64,000 bases of DNA from Trinickia soli (GCF_002879855.1 NZ_PNYB01000008.1:202958-266957); one strand, 5' to 3'; positions 24,079 through 33,427 are shown, counted from the stretch's first letter. Numbers and translations are program-made. The notes: a model not told the origin generated them from the sequence alone.

Positions 24079-25692
24079 GTGGACTTCGATTTGATTATCG
24101 TCGGCCTGGGACCGGTTGGCGCCGTGGCCGCGAACCTGGCCGGCGAGGCTGGGCTGCGCACGCTCGTGCTGGAAAAGTCGCTAACGGTCTTCGATAAGCC
24201 TCGCGCAATGGGTTTCGATCAGGAAATCATGCGGATCCTGGGTGATCTCGGGCTTGCCGGCAAGATCTCACAGTACGTGATGCCCTATAGGCCATCCGAA
24301 TATCGCACGACCGACGGGCGCGTGATCCGCCGGATCGAGGCGGCCGAGCCGCCGTTTCAGCTCGGCTGGGCGCCCAACTATGTGTTCATGCAGCCGCAGA
24401 TCGAAGCCGCGCTGCGCGAGAATCTCGGCCGCTTCCCGGCGGTGACGGTCAAGCTCGGCGCACAAGTCGATGCCGTGGCGTCCGGTGAAGAGGAGGCATC
24501 GGTTACGGTGGTGGATTCGTCGAGCGAGCCGCACACGTACCGATCCCGCTATGTGCTCGCGTGCGACGGTGGAACGAGCCCGACTCGGATGGGACTCGGT
24601 CTCGACATGGAGGACTTGGATTTCGATGAACCGTGGCTCGTGGTCGACGTCGTCCTCAAGGACGGATGCGGTGCGAATCTGCCGACGACCAACGTCCAAT
24701 ATTGCGAAATCGAGCGCCCTTGCACTTTCGTGGTCGGGCCCGGTCAGGTCCGACGCTGGGAATTCATGATCAACGCCGACGAGACGCCGGCACAGGTCAT
24801 GGAGCCCGCGTTCGTTCGCCGGCTCATCTCGCGCTGGCTCGACGAAAGCGAGTACGACATCTGGCGCGCTTCCTCGTATCGTTTCCATGCGCTCGTCCTG
24901 AGCAAATGGCGATCGGGCCGGGTGTTCTTCCTCGGCGATGCCGCGCACATGACGCCGCCGTTTCTCGCGCAGGGCATGTGCCAGGGCATTCGCGATGCGG
25001 CCAACCTCATCTGGAAGCTCGCGCTCGTCAACCGCGGCGCGGCAGGTCCCCTGCTCCTCGACACCTATCAAGCCGAGCGGCTTCCCCACGTCAAGCAGAC
25101 CACGCTCGTCACGAAAGGGCTCGGCAAGCTGATCTGCGAACGTGATCCCGCCGCCGCTAGCGAGCGAGATACGCGTCTGCTCGAGGAAATGGCGGCCAAC
25201 CCGCGCGGCACCGTGCGGCAATCGCTGATTCCTGGGCTCAGCGCGGGCTTCCTGTCCGCATCGGCTCACGGCCCACGCGGTCAATTGTTTCCTCAGCCGC
25301 GCGTCAAAACATCGGATGGTCGTGAATGCCTCCTCGATGAAGCGACCGGCGCAACGTTCCGCATTGTCGTCGACGCGCAGACCGATGCATCCGTTGTCGC
25401 AAGCATCGCACGCGAATGCGATGCGCTGCGCGACTTTGCTGTCGAGCTGGTCGTCATCGGGACGAAACCGCTTGCCTCGAGCAACCTGCCGCAACACTAT
25501 CAAGATGTCGATGGAGTACTGGTCGACTGGATGCGACGGCACGACTGCGGCGCCGTTATCGCGCGGCCGGATCACTATGTGTACGGCGCTTGCCGCAACG
25601 CAGACGATGCGTGCCAAATGATCCGCGAGTTCGCCGCAGCGTTACGGCCAGGCAATCCGCACGAAAATCCGACTGCGGCTTCTTGCGCTTGA
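24079..25692 (+). CDS. FAD-dependent aromatic hydroxylase, MhpA/PheA type
   Basis: A 537-residue group A flavoprotein monooxygenase. It shows the dinucleotide motif GLGPVG at residues 9-14, a conserved DG pair at 163-164 (ACDGGTSPTR) and the FAD-ribityl motif FFLGDAAHMTPPFLAQGM with Asp287. A thioredoxin-like C-terminal region from about residue 390 resembles the 3-(3-hydroxyphenyl)propionate hydroxylase class. It should hydroxylate a phenolic ring with NAD(P)H and O2 to make a catechol. The start is GTG at 24079 with GAGGAG just upstream. It is the last gene of the module B operon, followed by a 19-base perfect stem. Confidence 0.88.
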   Translation: MDFDLIIVGLGPVGAVAANLAGEAGLRTLVLEKSLTVFDKPRAMGFDQEIMRILGDLGLAGKISQYVMPYRPSEYRTTDGRVIRRIEAAEPPFQLGWAPNYVFMQPQIEAALRENLGRFPAVTVKLGAQVDAVASGEEEASVTVVDSSSEPHTYRSRYVLACDGGTSPTRMGLGLDMEDLDFDEPWLVVDVVLKDGCGANLPTTNVQYCEIERPCTFVVGPGQVRRWEFMINADETPAQVMEPAFVRRLISRWLDESEYDIWRASSYRFHALVLSKWRSGRVFFLGDAAHMTPPFLAQGMCQGIRDAANLIWKLALVNRGAAGPLLLDTYQAERLPHVKQTTLVTKGLGKLICERDPAAASERDTRLLEEMAANPRGTVRQSLIPGLSAGFLSASAHGPRGQLFPQPRVKTSDGRECLLDEATGATFRIVVDAQTDASVVASIARECDALRDFAVELVVIGTKPLASSNLPQHYQDVDGVLVDWMRRHDCGAVIARPDHYVYGACRNADDACQMIREFAAALRPGNPHENPTAASCA

Positions 25693-25702
25693 TCGGTACC
25701 GC

Positions 25703-25748
25703 AAACAGTGCTGCGCGAGGCGATGGCGAGCCTCGCGCAGCACTGTTT
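25703..25748 (+). terminator. 19-base perfect stem-loop ending the module B operon
   Basis: Bases 25703-25721 and 25730-25748 are exact reverse complements (19 pairs, arm beginning AAACAGTGCTGCGCG) around the loop GATGGCGA. It begins 11 bases after the monooxygenase stop and the arm ends in TTT. This is a strong terminator-like structure. Confidence 0.82.
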
Positions 25749-25784
25749 ATGCTCCCTGAGAATCACACCTTGCATACCGGAGTA

Positions 25785-25798
25785 TTTTGCGCATAAAA
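25785..25798. promoter_or_regulatory. module B operator before the GntR gene
   Basis: TTTTGCGCATAAAA is close to the module B word TTTGTGCATA and is itself nearly palindromic about GC. It lies 38 bases before the GntR start, as expected for autoregulation. Confidence 0.58.
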
Positions 25799-25835
25799 TG
25801 CTTCTCATCGACAAATCCGTAGTCATCCCAAACCC

Positions 25836-26531
25836 ATGGACTCGACAACTACTTCGAATGGCGTACCGCTAATCGACGTCGCCTTCGCCCGGATGAAGAC
25901 GTCCATCATCCGTTGCGAGCTCGCGCCGGGTAGCCGGCTCAAGGTCGAAAGCCTGTCGAAGGCCTACGGACTCAGCAGTTCGCCGATCCGCGAGGCGCTC
26001 AACCGGCTCGCCCAAGACGGCATCGTTCAAGCGACGGAAAATCGTGGGTTCTGGGTCGCCCCGATCAGTATCGACGACTTCAAAGACATCACGCGGCTGC
26101 GCGTGCTGCTCGAGCAAGAGGCGCTCAACGATTCGATCGATCACGGCGATGAGGAATGGGAAGTGGCCGTGCTCACGGCCTTTCATCGGTTGAGCCTTGC
26201 GGAGAAGCGTCTCGGCTCGGGGCCCGTCGCGCTTGACGACGACTGGTCGGAACGCCACCGCGCGTACCACATGGCGCTGCTGTCGGCGACGCCCAGCGCC
26301 CTACTCTCGAATATGGTCGGTTCGCTCTTCGATCGCGCCGAGCGCTACCGCCGCTATTCCGCGCTGCATCGGACCGAAGAGCGGCATAAGAACAGCGAGC
26401 ACGAAGCACTCATGAAGGCGGCACTCGATCGAGACAAGGAAAAGGCCGCACGGCTTCAGCGCAAGCATATAGAAGGGACGCTCGCGCGCGTCACCGCGGC
26501 GCTCGAACGGCAGTTGGCCACCATCCAATAG
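25836..26531 (+). CDS. GntR-family regulator, FadR (FCD) subfamily
   Basis: A 231-residue regulator. The winged helix is at about residues 15-75 (LSKAYGLSSSPIREALNRLAQDGIV) and the all-helical FCD ligand domain follows (ITRLRVLLEQEAL, then HRAYHMALLSA near residue 145 and a late HEALMKAALDRD), with His residues that could hold a metal. FCD regulators usually bind organic acids and act as repressors. It sits between the module B operon and the module B porin, and module B promoters share TTTGTGCATA, including one before this gene. I infer that it is the local repressor. Confidence 0.88.
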   Translation: MDSTTTSNGVPLIDVAFARMKTSIIRCELAPGSRLKVESLSKAYGLSSSPIREALNRLAQDGIVQATENRGFWVAPISIDDFKDITRLRVLLEQEALNDSIDHGDEEWEVAVLTAFHRLSLAEKRLGSGPVALDDDWSERHRAYHMALLSATPSALLSNMVGSLFDRAERYRRYSALHRTEERHKNSEHEALMKAALDRDKEKAARLQRKHIEGTLARVTAALERQLATIQ

Positions 26532-26581
26532 AGCACGAAGCGCCGCGCCGATACGAAACTCAGGCGGCGCTCTGCGAGGGT

Positions 26582-26623
26582 GACATCGGCAAGGCGCGTG
26601 TGCTACAGCGCCTTGCCGATGTC
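26582..26623. terminator. 16-base perfect stem-loop between GntR gene and convergent porin gene
   Basis: GACATCGGCAAGGCGC (26582-26597) and its exact reverse complement (26608-26623) flank the loop GTGTGCTACA. It lies between the stops of two convergent genes, so it can serve both directions. Confidence 0.8.
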
Positions 26624-26630
26624 CGTTTCA

Positions 26631-27749
26631 TCAGAACATCGTTTGCATACCGATGCGGCCGATGAACTGCGAGCGGCCGTTGGAGGGGCCGAACGTGCCA
26701 TTGATTACCGCGTTCGCGCCCGAGTTGGTCAACTGGTAAGCACCCTGCGCGTAGACTGCCGTGCGCTTGGACAAGAAGTACTTGGCAACCAAGCCCAATT
26801 GATGCGCGTGGTTGTGGTCCACCCCGGCGTTACCCCACATGAAGGTGTAAGCGAGGCTCGTCGAGAACGCGGGCGTAAAGCGATATAGCGCCCCTGCTTC
26901 CGCCGCGTTCACTGCGGCGCCGTTTTGCGTGTTCCGCGTGTTGGTGAAAAGCGCGGTCAACAGCAGCTTGTCTCCGTTATATTTCGCGCCCAGGCCGAAG
27001 TTGCGGATGCTGTCGCCAAGCAATGCCGCGTAGCGGATGTCCGTATACGCAGCACCAAATGCAAACGGGCCAGCACTGTAGCTCACACCCAGACTATCCG
27101 CGCTGTTTTGGCGGAAATCCCCCGCCGTCCCTCCAAATGCATACATGCCACCGAACCGCAGGCCGCCGATGAGCGGACTCGTGTACTTGACCGCGTTATT
27201 CAACGGCGTATCGCCGTTCATGCGATCGAAGTCGAACGCCTCGTCCGGCGGAGAATCCGGAATACCCAACTTGGCGAACGGACCATCGCGAAACTGATAA
27301 AACCCCCCGCCATACATCGCCATATCCGCGCCGACGTCGTAAAACAGCGTGTCGACCATGAAATCATATTGGCGGCCAAGCGTAAGCTTCCCGTACCGAT
27401 CGTTATCGAGGCCGACCCACGCATTGCGCGCGAAAAGCCCCGTGCCCGAACCACTGCCGTTCGATTTCTGCGAAACAAGATTGCCCTGCAGCGTGAACTG
27501 TGTCGTCAACTGAAAGATCGCGTGCGTACCGTTCCCGAGGTCCTCGCTGCCCTTGAACCCCAATAGGTTCGGCAGCGCGATGCCATCGTCAAGCCTCCAC
27601 GCGGAATGCCCTCCTATATTGCTGACGTATGACACCCCTGCATCGAGCAAACCCCACAGCGTCACGCTGCTCTGAGCATGTGCGCTTGGCACGATGCCGA
27701 CACACGTTCCCACCGCGACTGTCGCCGCAGCCATGATGCGCTTCTTCAC
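26631..27749 (-). CDS. Gram-negative trimeric porin (module B)
   Basis: A 372-residue outer-membrane porin. The start is GTG at 27747-27749, preceded by GGAGGAG, giving MKKRIMAAATVAVGTCVG and a signal peptide cleaved after SAHA. The mature chain begins QSSVTLWGLLDAGVSYVSN and ends GRIGMQTMF with the terminal Phe. It is of the same family as the module A porin but clearly diverged. Two module B operator copies lie 35-80 bases upstream, so it is likely induced with the module B operon for substrate uptake. Confidence 0.9.
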   Translation of the reverse strand: MKKRIMAAATVAVGTCVGIVPSAHAQSSVTLWGLLDAGVSYVSNIGGHSAWRLDDGIALPNLLGFKGSEDLGNGTHAIFQLTTQFTLQGNLVSQKSNGSGSGTGLFARNAWVGLDNDRYGKLTLGRQYDFMVDTLFYDVGADMAMYGGGFYQFRDGPFAKLGIPDSPPDEAFDFDRMNGDTPLNNAVKYTSPLIGGLRFGGMYAFGGTAGDFRQNSADSLGVSYSAGPFAFGAAYTDIRYAALLGDSIRNFGLGAKYNGDKLLLTALFTNTRNTQNGAAVNAAEAGALYRFTPAFSTSLAYTFMWGNAGVDHNHAHQLGLVAKYFLSKRTAVYAQGAYQLTNSGANAVINGTFGPSNGRSQFIGRIGMQTMF

Positions 27750-27783
27750 TATCGTCTCCTCCGAACGGATCACTTCCATAGAT

Positions 27784-27830
27784 AACGCACAAATTACATT
27801 CAAATACACGTTAATTATTTTTGTGCATAT
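27784..27830. promoter_or_regulatory. module B operators before porin gene
   Basis: TTTTTGTGCATAT at 27818-27830 contains the exact word TTTGTGCATA. AACGCACAAAT at 27784-27794 is an imperfect inverted copy closer to the gene. The stretch is AT-rich, unlike its surroundings. Confidence 0.62.
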
Positions 27831-28334
27831 TCCATCAAACGACGTCGACGGTCAATGCTCTTGAGGGGGATTGGCGATCAGTGTTTACGCGCGTGTGCGT
27901 CGCGGGCTTCTTCGTGCTTGATCCTGATGCGCCAGCCGTCGCTACGAAACGAAATGGAGTTGAACGCCGTACGTGGGCGCACCACCACCGCACATCGACG
28001 CGCTAGTGGTTGCGGGAAGGAGATGATCAGATGGATTGCACGCTGAGCTACTGCTCAGCGCGCTTGTTGTCGTCGGCGCCGCGACGCCGGCAGCTTTCCA
28101 CGGTCAGATCAAAGATCGTGGGGCGGTGCAACGGTGATTGCCTACAGTCCGTCGCACCGGGAGCCGGGTTTGCGCGATCGGCTGCTGGCGGCAGGCGCGA
28201 AAGAGGTGCGAAAGTCGCGTTCGGAGACATGCGGTGGCCAGGGCGGATCCTGGCCGCTTCATCGTCCCTGCTTCTGTCTCGCGCTGACAGCGAAGGATTA
28301 CCCGGCCACTCCGCACGGGTCCGCGCAGAAGCGC
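27831..28334. other. intergenic stretch without recognisable gene
   Basis: About 500 bases between the porin promoter and the end of the SDR gene. No frame on either strand shows a family I recognise. It contains a perfect hairpin, CGCTGAGC-TACT-GCTCAGCG, at 28041-28060. An open frame around it reads ELLLSALVVVGAATPAA but has no convincing start. It may be decayed coding sequence. Confidence 0.45.
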
Positions 28335-29141
28335 TTACCCGAGCCGGAATTTTTTTCTGAGGCTTGCATCGACCGGACCAGCCGGCATGAAGCGCCGCAA
28401 CTTGCTCAGGAGGGACGCTTCCCCAGGCGGTATACGGCGCATGCGCCATGCGCCGAGCGCGGCGTCGACGACGGTGTTCGCCACGCTGTCCGGCTCGGGC
28501 GCCGCTTTCACGCTGTCGACGACGGCACGTGATGCAAGCGCACGCTCCCGATCATAGTCGGTGATCTTCGCAGTGGCCTGCGGCGCATTGATGTCGAGAT
28601 TGGTTCGGGTAAAGGACGGCTCGACCAGCGTAACGCGAATGCCGAACTGACGCGTCTCGTGGTCCAGTGTCTCGGTCAGTCCCTCGACGGCGTGTTTGGA
28701 AGCCGCATAGAGTCCCATGTACGGTGCCGGCAAAAAACCGAGCACTGAACTGATATTGACGATCCGTCCTCGTCGTTGCGCCCGCATGTGCGGAAGCACC
28801 GCCTGGGTCGTACGCAGAATGCTGAACACGTTCGTGTCGAACAGTGCGGTGGCTTCGGACACCGATGTTTCCTCCACTGCTCCGACCAACGTCCCGCCAG
28901 CATTGTTGACGAGCACGTCAATGTGCCCCGCGCGTTCGATGATCGTGTCAATCGCAGTTCGGACCGAAGCGTCGTCGCGCACATCCATCTCCACCAGCTC
29001 GACGCCGGCCAGTGGCGTCATTCTTGCAATGCTTCGCACGGTGCCGAATACGCGACACCCGCGCTTCGCCAACTTCTCCGCGGTCGCGCGTCCGATACCC
29101 GACGACACGCCGGTTACGACGACAATTGTGGAATTCAACAT
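28335..29141 (-). CDS. short-chain dehydrogenase/reductase
   Basis: A 268-residue classical SDR. The NAD(P) loop [11 protein letters not shown] is at about residues 10-20, NNAG is near 80, and the catalytic Ser-Tyr-Lys set is NISSVLGF, then YAASK near residues 147-151. It uses NAD(P)H to reduce or oxidise a carbonyl or alcohol; the substrate cannot be read. The C-terminal RKKFRLG is a common ending in this subgroup. It lies 33 bases downstream of the RND permease gene on the same strand, so it may be read from the efflux operon. Confidence 0.85.
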   Translation of the reverse strand: MLNSTIVVVTGVSSGIGRATAEKLAKRGCRVFGTVRSIARMTPLAGVELVEMDVRDDASVRTAIDTIIERAGHIDVLVNNAGGTLVGAVEETSVSEATALFDTNVFSILRTTQAVLPHMRAQRRGRIVNISSVLGFLPAPYMGLYAASKHAVEGLTETLDHETRQFGIRVTLVEPSFTRTNLDINAPQATAKITDYDRERALASRAVVDSVKAAPEPDSVANTVVDAALGAWRMRRIPPGEASLLSKLRRFMPAGPVDASLRKKFRLG

Positions 29142-29174
29142 CGGCGTTCCTTCGATAGAGTGAATCGTTGGTTT

Positions 29175-32100
29175 TTAACTGCGTTCGTTGATCGCGTCCT
29201 GCCGCGTAGGTTCGGGTCGAGATGCATGCGCAAGCCGGTCCTTGCGAGAGCCCGCCGGGTCGCCCGGCCGAATCCTGAACCAGATCGAATACATCGCCGG
29301 CAGGAACACCAGGGTCAGTACCGTCCCGGCGAATGTTCCGCCTATCAGCGTGTAAGCCAGCGTGCCCCAGAACACCGAGTGGGTGAGCGGAATGAATGCG
29401 AGGATCGCCGCCATGGCGGTCAGAATCACCGGGCGCGCACGCTGCACTGTGGCCTCGACGACAGCACGGAACGGATCCAGCCCCGCCTGTTCGTTCTGAT
29501 GGATCTGCCCGATCAGGATCAGCGTGTTACGCATCAGGATCCCCGACAGTGCAATGAGGCCGACGAGCGCGTTGATGCCGAACGGCTGGCGGAACAGGAT
29601 CAACGTCGGCACTACGCCGATCAGGCCGAGCGGGCTCGTCAGGAACACCATCACCATCGCTGAAATCGAACGCACCTGGAAGATGATGATGATCAGCGTC
29701 ACCGCAAGCATGATCGGGAACAGCGGCAGCATCGCTTTCGTCGCCTTGCCGGATTCCTCGATGGACCCGGCTTCCTCGATTCGATAGCCGCTCGGGAGCG
29801 TGGCAATGATCGGTTGCAGCTGCCTCGTGATCGCTGTCGAGACATCCGGTGGTTGCAGACCCTCGGCGATATCGCCGCGCACTGTAATCGTGGGCACGCG
29901 ATCGCGCCAGCGCATGATCGGCTCCTCCATCCGCACCTCGACCTTACCGACCTGTGACAGCGGGATGCGCTGACCGTTGGCGCCCGCGAGCGTGAAATCG
30001 CCGAGCCGCGCGGGATCCAGCCGGACATCGCCGGCCGAGCGCGCGATGACCTGCACGGTCCGGATATCCTCGCGTACCGCGGTGACGGGCACGCCGGTGA
30101 GCAGGAACTGTAGTTGTTGCGCGACGGCGCTGGATGTCAATCCCACAGCCTGCAAACGGTCTTGCTGCAAGGTGAAGTGCAGCGTCGGAGAGCGCGTGCC
30201 CCAGTCGGCATTGACCGTGCGCATCATCGGGCTACCGTCCATCACCCGCTCAACTTCAGCGGCAATGCCGCGCAGCTTGTCGGGATCGGGGCCGGTGACC
30301 CGATAAGCCACGGGGAACGGCGAATATGGCCCGAACACGAGCTGCGTGACGCGCACGCGCGCTTCAGGCGCGAGACCGCCTGCGATTGCCTGACGCAGAC
30401 GCTGCTTCAATGCGTCACGCTCGCCCTGACTGTCCGTGCGGACCACGATCTTCGCGAATGACGGATCGGGCAACTCCGGACCCATCGCCAGATAGAATCG
30501 TGGAGCGCCCTGTCCGACGTAAGCGGTGACGATTCTCGCTTCCTTTTGCTTCGCGAGCCACGCCTCGACTTTCGACGTGGCGACGTTGGTCTGCGAGATC
30601 GACGTGCCATATGGCATCTGAACCTCGATCAACACTTCGGGACGGTCGGAAATCGGGAAGAACTGTTTCTTCACGATCGCCATGCCGAGGATAGCGAGCA
30701 CGAAAAGACCGACGACCGAACCGGCGACGAGCCATTTGCGCGCGATGACGCGCGTCAGAAGCTTGCGGAAGCGGTTGTAGCGGGGCGTGTCGTAGATCGC
30801 GTCGTGGCCGCCTTCTACCTTCTTGAAGTCGGGCAGCATCTTCACACCGAGGTACGGTGTGAACACCACCGCGACGACCCACGATGCGATCAGCGCGATG
30901 CCGACGATCCAGAACATGTTGCTGGTGTATTCGCCGGCGGTTGAGCGTGCGAAACCGTTTGGCATGAAGCCGACTGCGGTCACGAGCGTGCCGGCCAGCA
31001 TTGGCGCGGCTGTATGGCTCCACGCGTAGGCTGACGCGGCCACGCGGCCATAGCCCTCCTCCATCTTCACGACCATCATTTCGATCGCGATGATCGCGTC
31101 GTCCACGAGCAGACCGAGCGCCAGGATTAGCGAGCCGAGCGTGATGCGATCGAAGCTCTTGCCTGTCGCGGCCATGACGACGAACACCACGGCTAACGTC
31201 AGCGGCACGGCCGCGGCGACCACCAGCCCCACGCGCCAGCCCATGCTCACGAAACTCACGAGCATGACGACCAGCAGCGCAGCGAAGAACTTGATCATGA
31301 ACTCGTCGACCGCCGACCTGATGTTGACGGACTGATCGGTCACCTTGGTCAGGCTCATGCCGAGCGGCAACTCTCGATTGATCGCGCCGACTTCGCTGTC
31401 CAGTGCCTTGCCGAGATCGAGCCCGTTCCAGCCGTCGCGCATCACGATACCCAGCAGCAGCGCGGGTTCGCCATTGTTACGGATCATGAATGTCGCCGGA
31501 TCTTCATAACCGCGCTCGACGGTGGCAATGTCAGACAGCTTTAGTGTGCGGCCCTGCACGACGACCGGCGTGTCGCGGATCTTTTGCAGTTTGTCGAATG
31601 CGCCGTCCAGTCGGATGAACACCTCCGGCCCCCGCGTTTCGACAGAACCGGCCGGCGTCAGTGCATTCTGGCCGTTGAGCGCGGCGAACACATCCTGCGG
31701 GCTGACGCCGAGCGTCGCCAGCCGGTCATGCGAAAACTGTACGTAGATGCGCTCGGCTTGTTCGCCGATGATGTTGACCTTTTTCACCCCAGGCACATGC
31801 AGCAGCCGCTGACGCAGCGTTTCCGCATCGCGCACGAGTAGGCGCTGCGGCTCGCCCTTGGCCTTCAGCGCGAAAAGGGCGAAGGTAACGTCAGCATATT
31901 CATCGTTGACCATTGGTCCGATCACGCCGGCCGGCAGGTTGGCCGCCTCGTCACCGATCTTTTTCCGCGCCTGATAGAACTGCTCCTGCACTTCCGACGG
32001 TGGTGTGCTGTCGAGCAGCGTCAACGTCGTGAAAGCCAAACCGGGGCGCGTATAGGTCTCGGTCCGGTCGTACCAGCGCAACTCCTGCATGCGCTTTTCG

Positions 32101-32315
32101 ATCTTTTCCGCGACCTGGTCGTGCATTTCTTGCGCGGTGGCGCCTGGCCAGGCGGTGATGATGGTCATCCCCTTGACCGTGAATGCCGGGTCTTCCGCGC
32201 GGCCCAGCTTGAAGAAGGACATGAGTCCGGCCAGCGAGATCAGGCAGATCAGGAACAGCGTGATCGCACGCTCGCGCACCGCGAGCGCCGACAGATTGAA
32301 TCGACCTTCGCTCAC
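29175..32315 (-). CDS. RND-family efflux permease
   Basis: A 1046-residue inner-membrane proton-driven exporter with the full RND plan: N-terminal membrane helix (ITLFLICLISLAGLMSFF), two large periplasmic porter regions and twelve membrane segments. The proton-relay aspartates are visible in LGLLVDDAIIAIEMMV near residue 405. The conserved WPGATAQEMHDQVAEKIE lies near residue 55. It resembles the TriC/VexF-like branch more than AcrB. Its start overlaps the adaptor stop by 4 bases, so the two are translationally coupled. With the lipoprotein adaptor and the outer-membrane factor at 34.2 kb it should form a tripartite pump; substrates are unknown. Confidence 0.93.
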   Translation of the reverse strand: MSEGRFNLSALAVRERAITLFLICLISLAGLMSFFKLGRAEDPAFTVKGMTIITAWPGATAQEMHDQVAEKIEKRMQELRWYDRTETYTRPGLAFTTLTLLDSTPPSEVQEQFYQARKKIGDEAANLPAGVIGPMVNDEYADVTFALFALKAKGEPQRLLVRDAETLRQRLLHVPGVKKVNIIGEQAERIYVQFSHDRLATLGVSPQDVFAALNGQNALTPAGSVETRGPEVFIRLDGAFDKLQKIRDTPVVVQGRTLKLSDIATVERGYEDPATFMIRNNGEPALLLGIVMRDGWNGLDLGKALDSEVGAINRELPLGMSLTKVTDQSVNIRSAVDEFMIKFFAALLVVMLVSFVSMGWRVGLVVAAAVPLTLAVVFVVMAATGKSFDRITLGSLILALGLLVDDAIIAIEMMVVKMEEGYGRVAASAYAWSHTAAPMLAGTLVTAVGFMPNGFARSTAGEYTSNMFWIVGIALIASWVVAVVFTPYLGVKMLPDFKKVEGGHDAIYDTPRYNRFRKLLTRVIARKWLVAGSVVGLFVLAILGMAIVKKQFFPISDRPEVLIEVQMPYGTSISQTNVATSKVEAWLAKQKEARIVTAYVGQGAPRFYLAMGPELPDPSFAKIVVRTDSQGERDALKQRLRQAIAGGLAPEARVRVTQLVFGPYSPFPVAYRVTGPDPDKLRGIAAEVERVMDGSPMMRTVNADWGTRSPTLHFTLQQDRLQAVGLTSSAVAQQLQFLLTGVPVTAVREDIRTVQVIARSAGDVRLDPARLGDFTLAGANGQRIPLSQVGKVEVRMEEPIMRWRDRVPTITVRGDIAEGLQPPDVSTAITRQLQPIIATLPSGYRIEEAGSIEESGKATKAMLPLFPIMLAVTLIIIIFQVRSISAMVMVFLTSPLGLIGVVPTLILFRQPFGINALVGLIALSGILMRNTLILIGQIHQNEQAGLDPFRAVVEATVQRARPVILTAMAAILAFIPLTHSVFWGTLAYTLIGGTFAGTVLTLVFLPAMYSIWFRIRPGDPAGSRKDRLAHASRPEPTRQDAINERS

Positions 32316-33427
32316 GGCCGTGCTCCTTCGTTCGCCATCATGACGGCGGGGCCGGACACGCGGACCGACTCGCCTTCGTGCAGCAGTTGCGCGCCGAGCG
32401 CGACGACCCGGTCGCCTTGCTTCAGTCCGCCGGAAACGCGGGCGGTGTCGTCATCCAGATGTTCAACCTTCACCGGACGCCACGCGACCCGTGCCGGTTC
32501 ACCGTTGATGGCCCATACCCCAGGCCCCTTTCCCGTATCCAGCAACGCACCGATCGGCACCTGCAAGCCGCCTTGCAGCGCCGCATTCGCGTCCGGAATC
32601 CGAACCGTGACCGTGGCGCCAAGCGGCGCGTTGGCCAGCGCGCGTTGCAGTACGTACCGCGCTTCGAAGGTGCGGGTACGCGGATCGGCTGAATCGGATA
32701 ACTGGCGCAGCGTGGCCGGTTCGCTCGTGCCATCGCTGCCGAATAGCGTCGCTTGCGCGACCGAGCCAATTGCGGGGCGCAGCGTTTCGGGCAGCTGGAT
32801 CACGGCTTCGCGACTGCCGGCGTGGGCCAGACGTACCACCGGCTGTCCCGCGCTGATGACCTGGCCGGGTTCGGCGAGTGTTTCCATGACGACGCCATCG
32901 CCGTCTGCGACCAGCTCCGCATAGCGCGTTGCGTTGCGTGCAACATCGGCGTCGGCCTCGGCCGCGCTCAGCTGCGCCCGAGCGGCATCGGCGGCCGCCT
33001 TGACCTGGTCATAGGCCGAGGCCGAGATCGCACCCGTGCCGCGCAGATCGCGATAGCGCGCCTCGTCCTGCGCAGCTTGCTGTGCCCGTGCCCGGGCGGC
33101 GGTGACTGCGTCTTGCCGTGCCTGTGCGGCCAGCTTCAAGTCGACGGGATCGATCCGCATCAGCAGTTGACCGCGCTTGACGGTTTGGCCGGCATCCGCG
33201 AACCGCTCCAGCACCTTGCCTGACACGCGAAACCCGAGGTCGCTCTGCACTCGAGCGGCAACGGTTCCGGTAAACGCACGGGACGCGGGGAGCGCCGCCT
33301 GAACGACGGCGGTGCGCACGAGGGGCGCCTCGGTGCGCGGATCGGAAGGCGCTTTTCCGCTGCAAGCGGCTAGCGCAAATGGCAGCGCGGAAGCGACTGT
33401 GGAGAGAACGAGGCGACGCCGAAGCAT
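32312..33427 (-). CDS. RND efflux periplasmic adaptor lipoprotein
   Basis: A 371-residue membrane-fusion protein. The start at 33427 gives a lipoprotein signal with lipobox LAAC (MLRRRLVLSTVASALPFALAAC in two overlapping parts: MLRRRLVLSTV and PFALAAC). It then shows the lipoyl halves (RVSGKVLERFADAGQTVKRG and DGVVMETLAEPGQVISAGQ) around a coiled-coil hairpin rich in Ala and Arg at about residues 95-165. Beta-barrel and membrane-proximal domains follow. It links the RND permease to the outer-membrane channel. A dyad at 33473-33496, matching one upstream of the channel gene, suggests TetR control. Confidence 0.9.
   Translation of the reverse strand: MLRRRLVLSTVASALPFALAACSGKAPSDPRTEAPLVRTAVVQAALPASRAFTGTVAARVQSDLGFRVSGKVLERFADAGQTVKRGQLLMRIDPVDLKLAAQARQDAVTAARARAQQAAQDEARYRDLRGTGAISASAYDQVKAAADAARAQLSAAEADADVARNATRYAELVADGDGVVMETLAEPGQVISAGQPVVRLAHAGSREAVIQLPETLRPAIGSVAQATLFGSDGTSEPATLRQLSDSADPRTRTFEARYVLQRALANAPLGATVTVRIPDANAALQGGLQVPIGALLDTGKGPGVWAINGEPARVAWRPVKVEHLDDDTARVSGGLKQGDRVVALGAQLLHEGESVRVSGPAVMMANEGARP

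Noticed and set aside
24268..25617. 449-codon open frame antisense to the FAD monooxygenase gene
   Set aside because: The plus-strand gene has clear flavin motifs over the same bases, and the antisense translation is Arg-rich and unrecognisable.
31189..31202. GGCTAACGTCAGCG inside the RND permease gene, resembling the module A operator
   Set aside because: It lies in the middle of coding sequence, is not palindromic enough and is far from any promoter.
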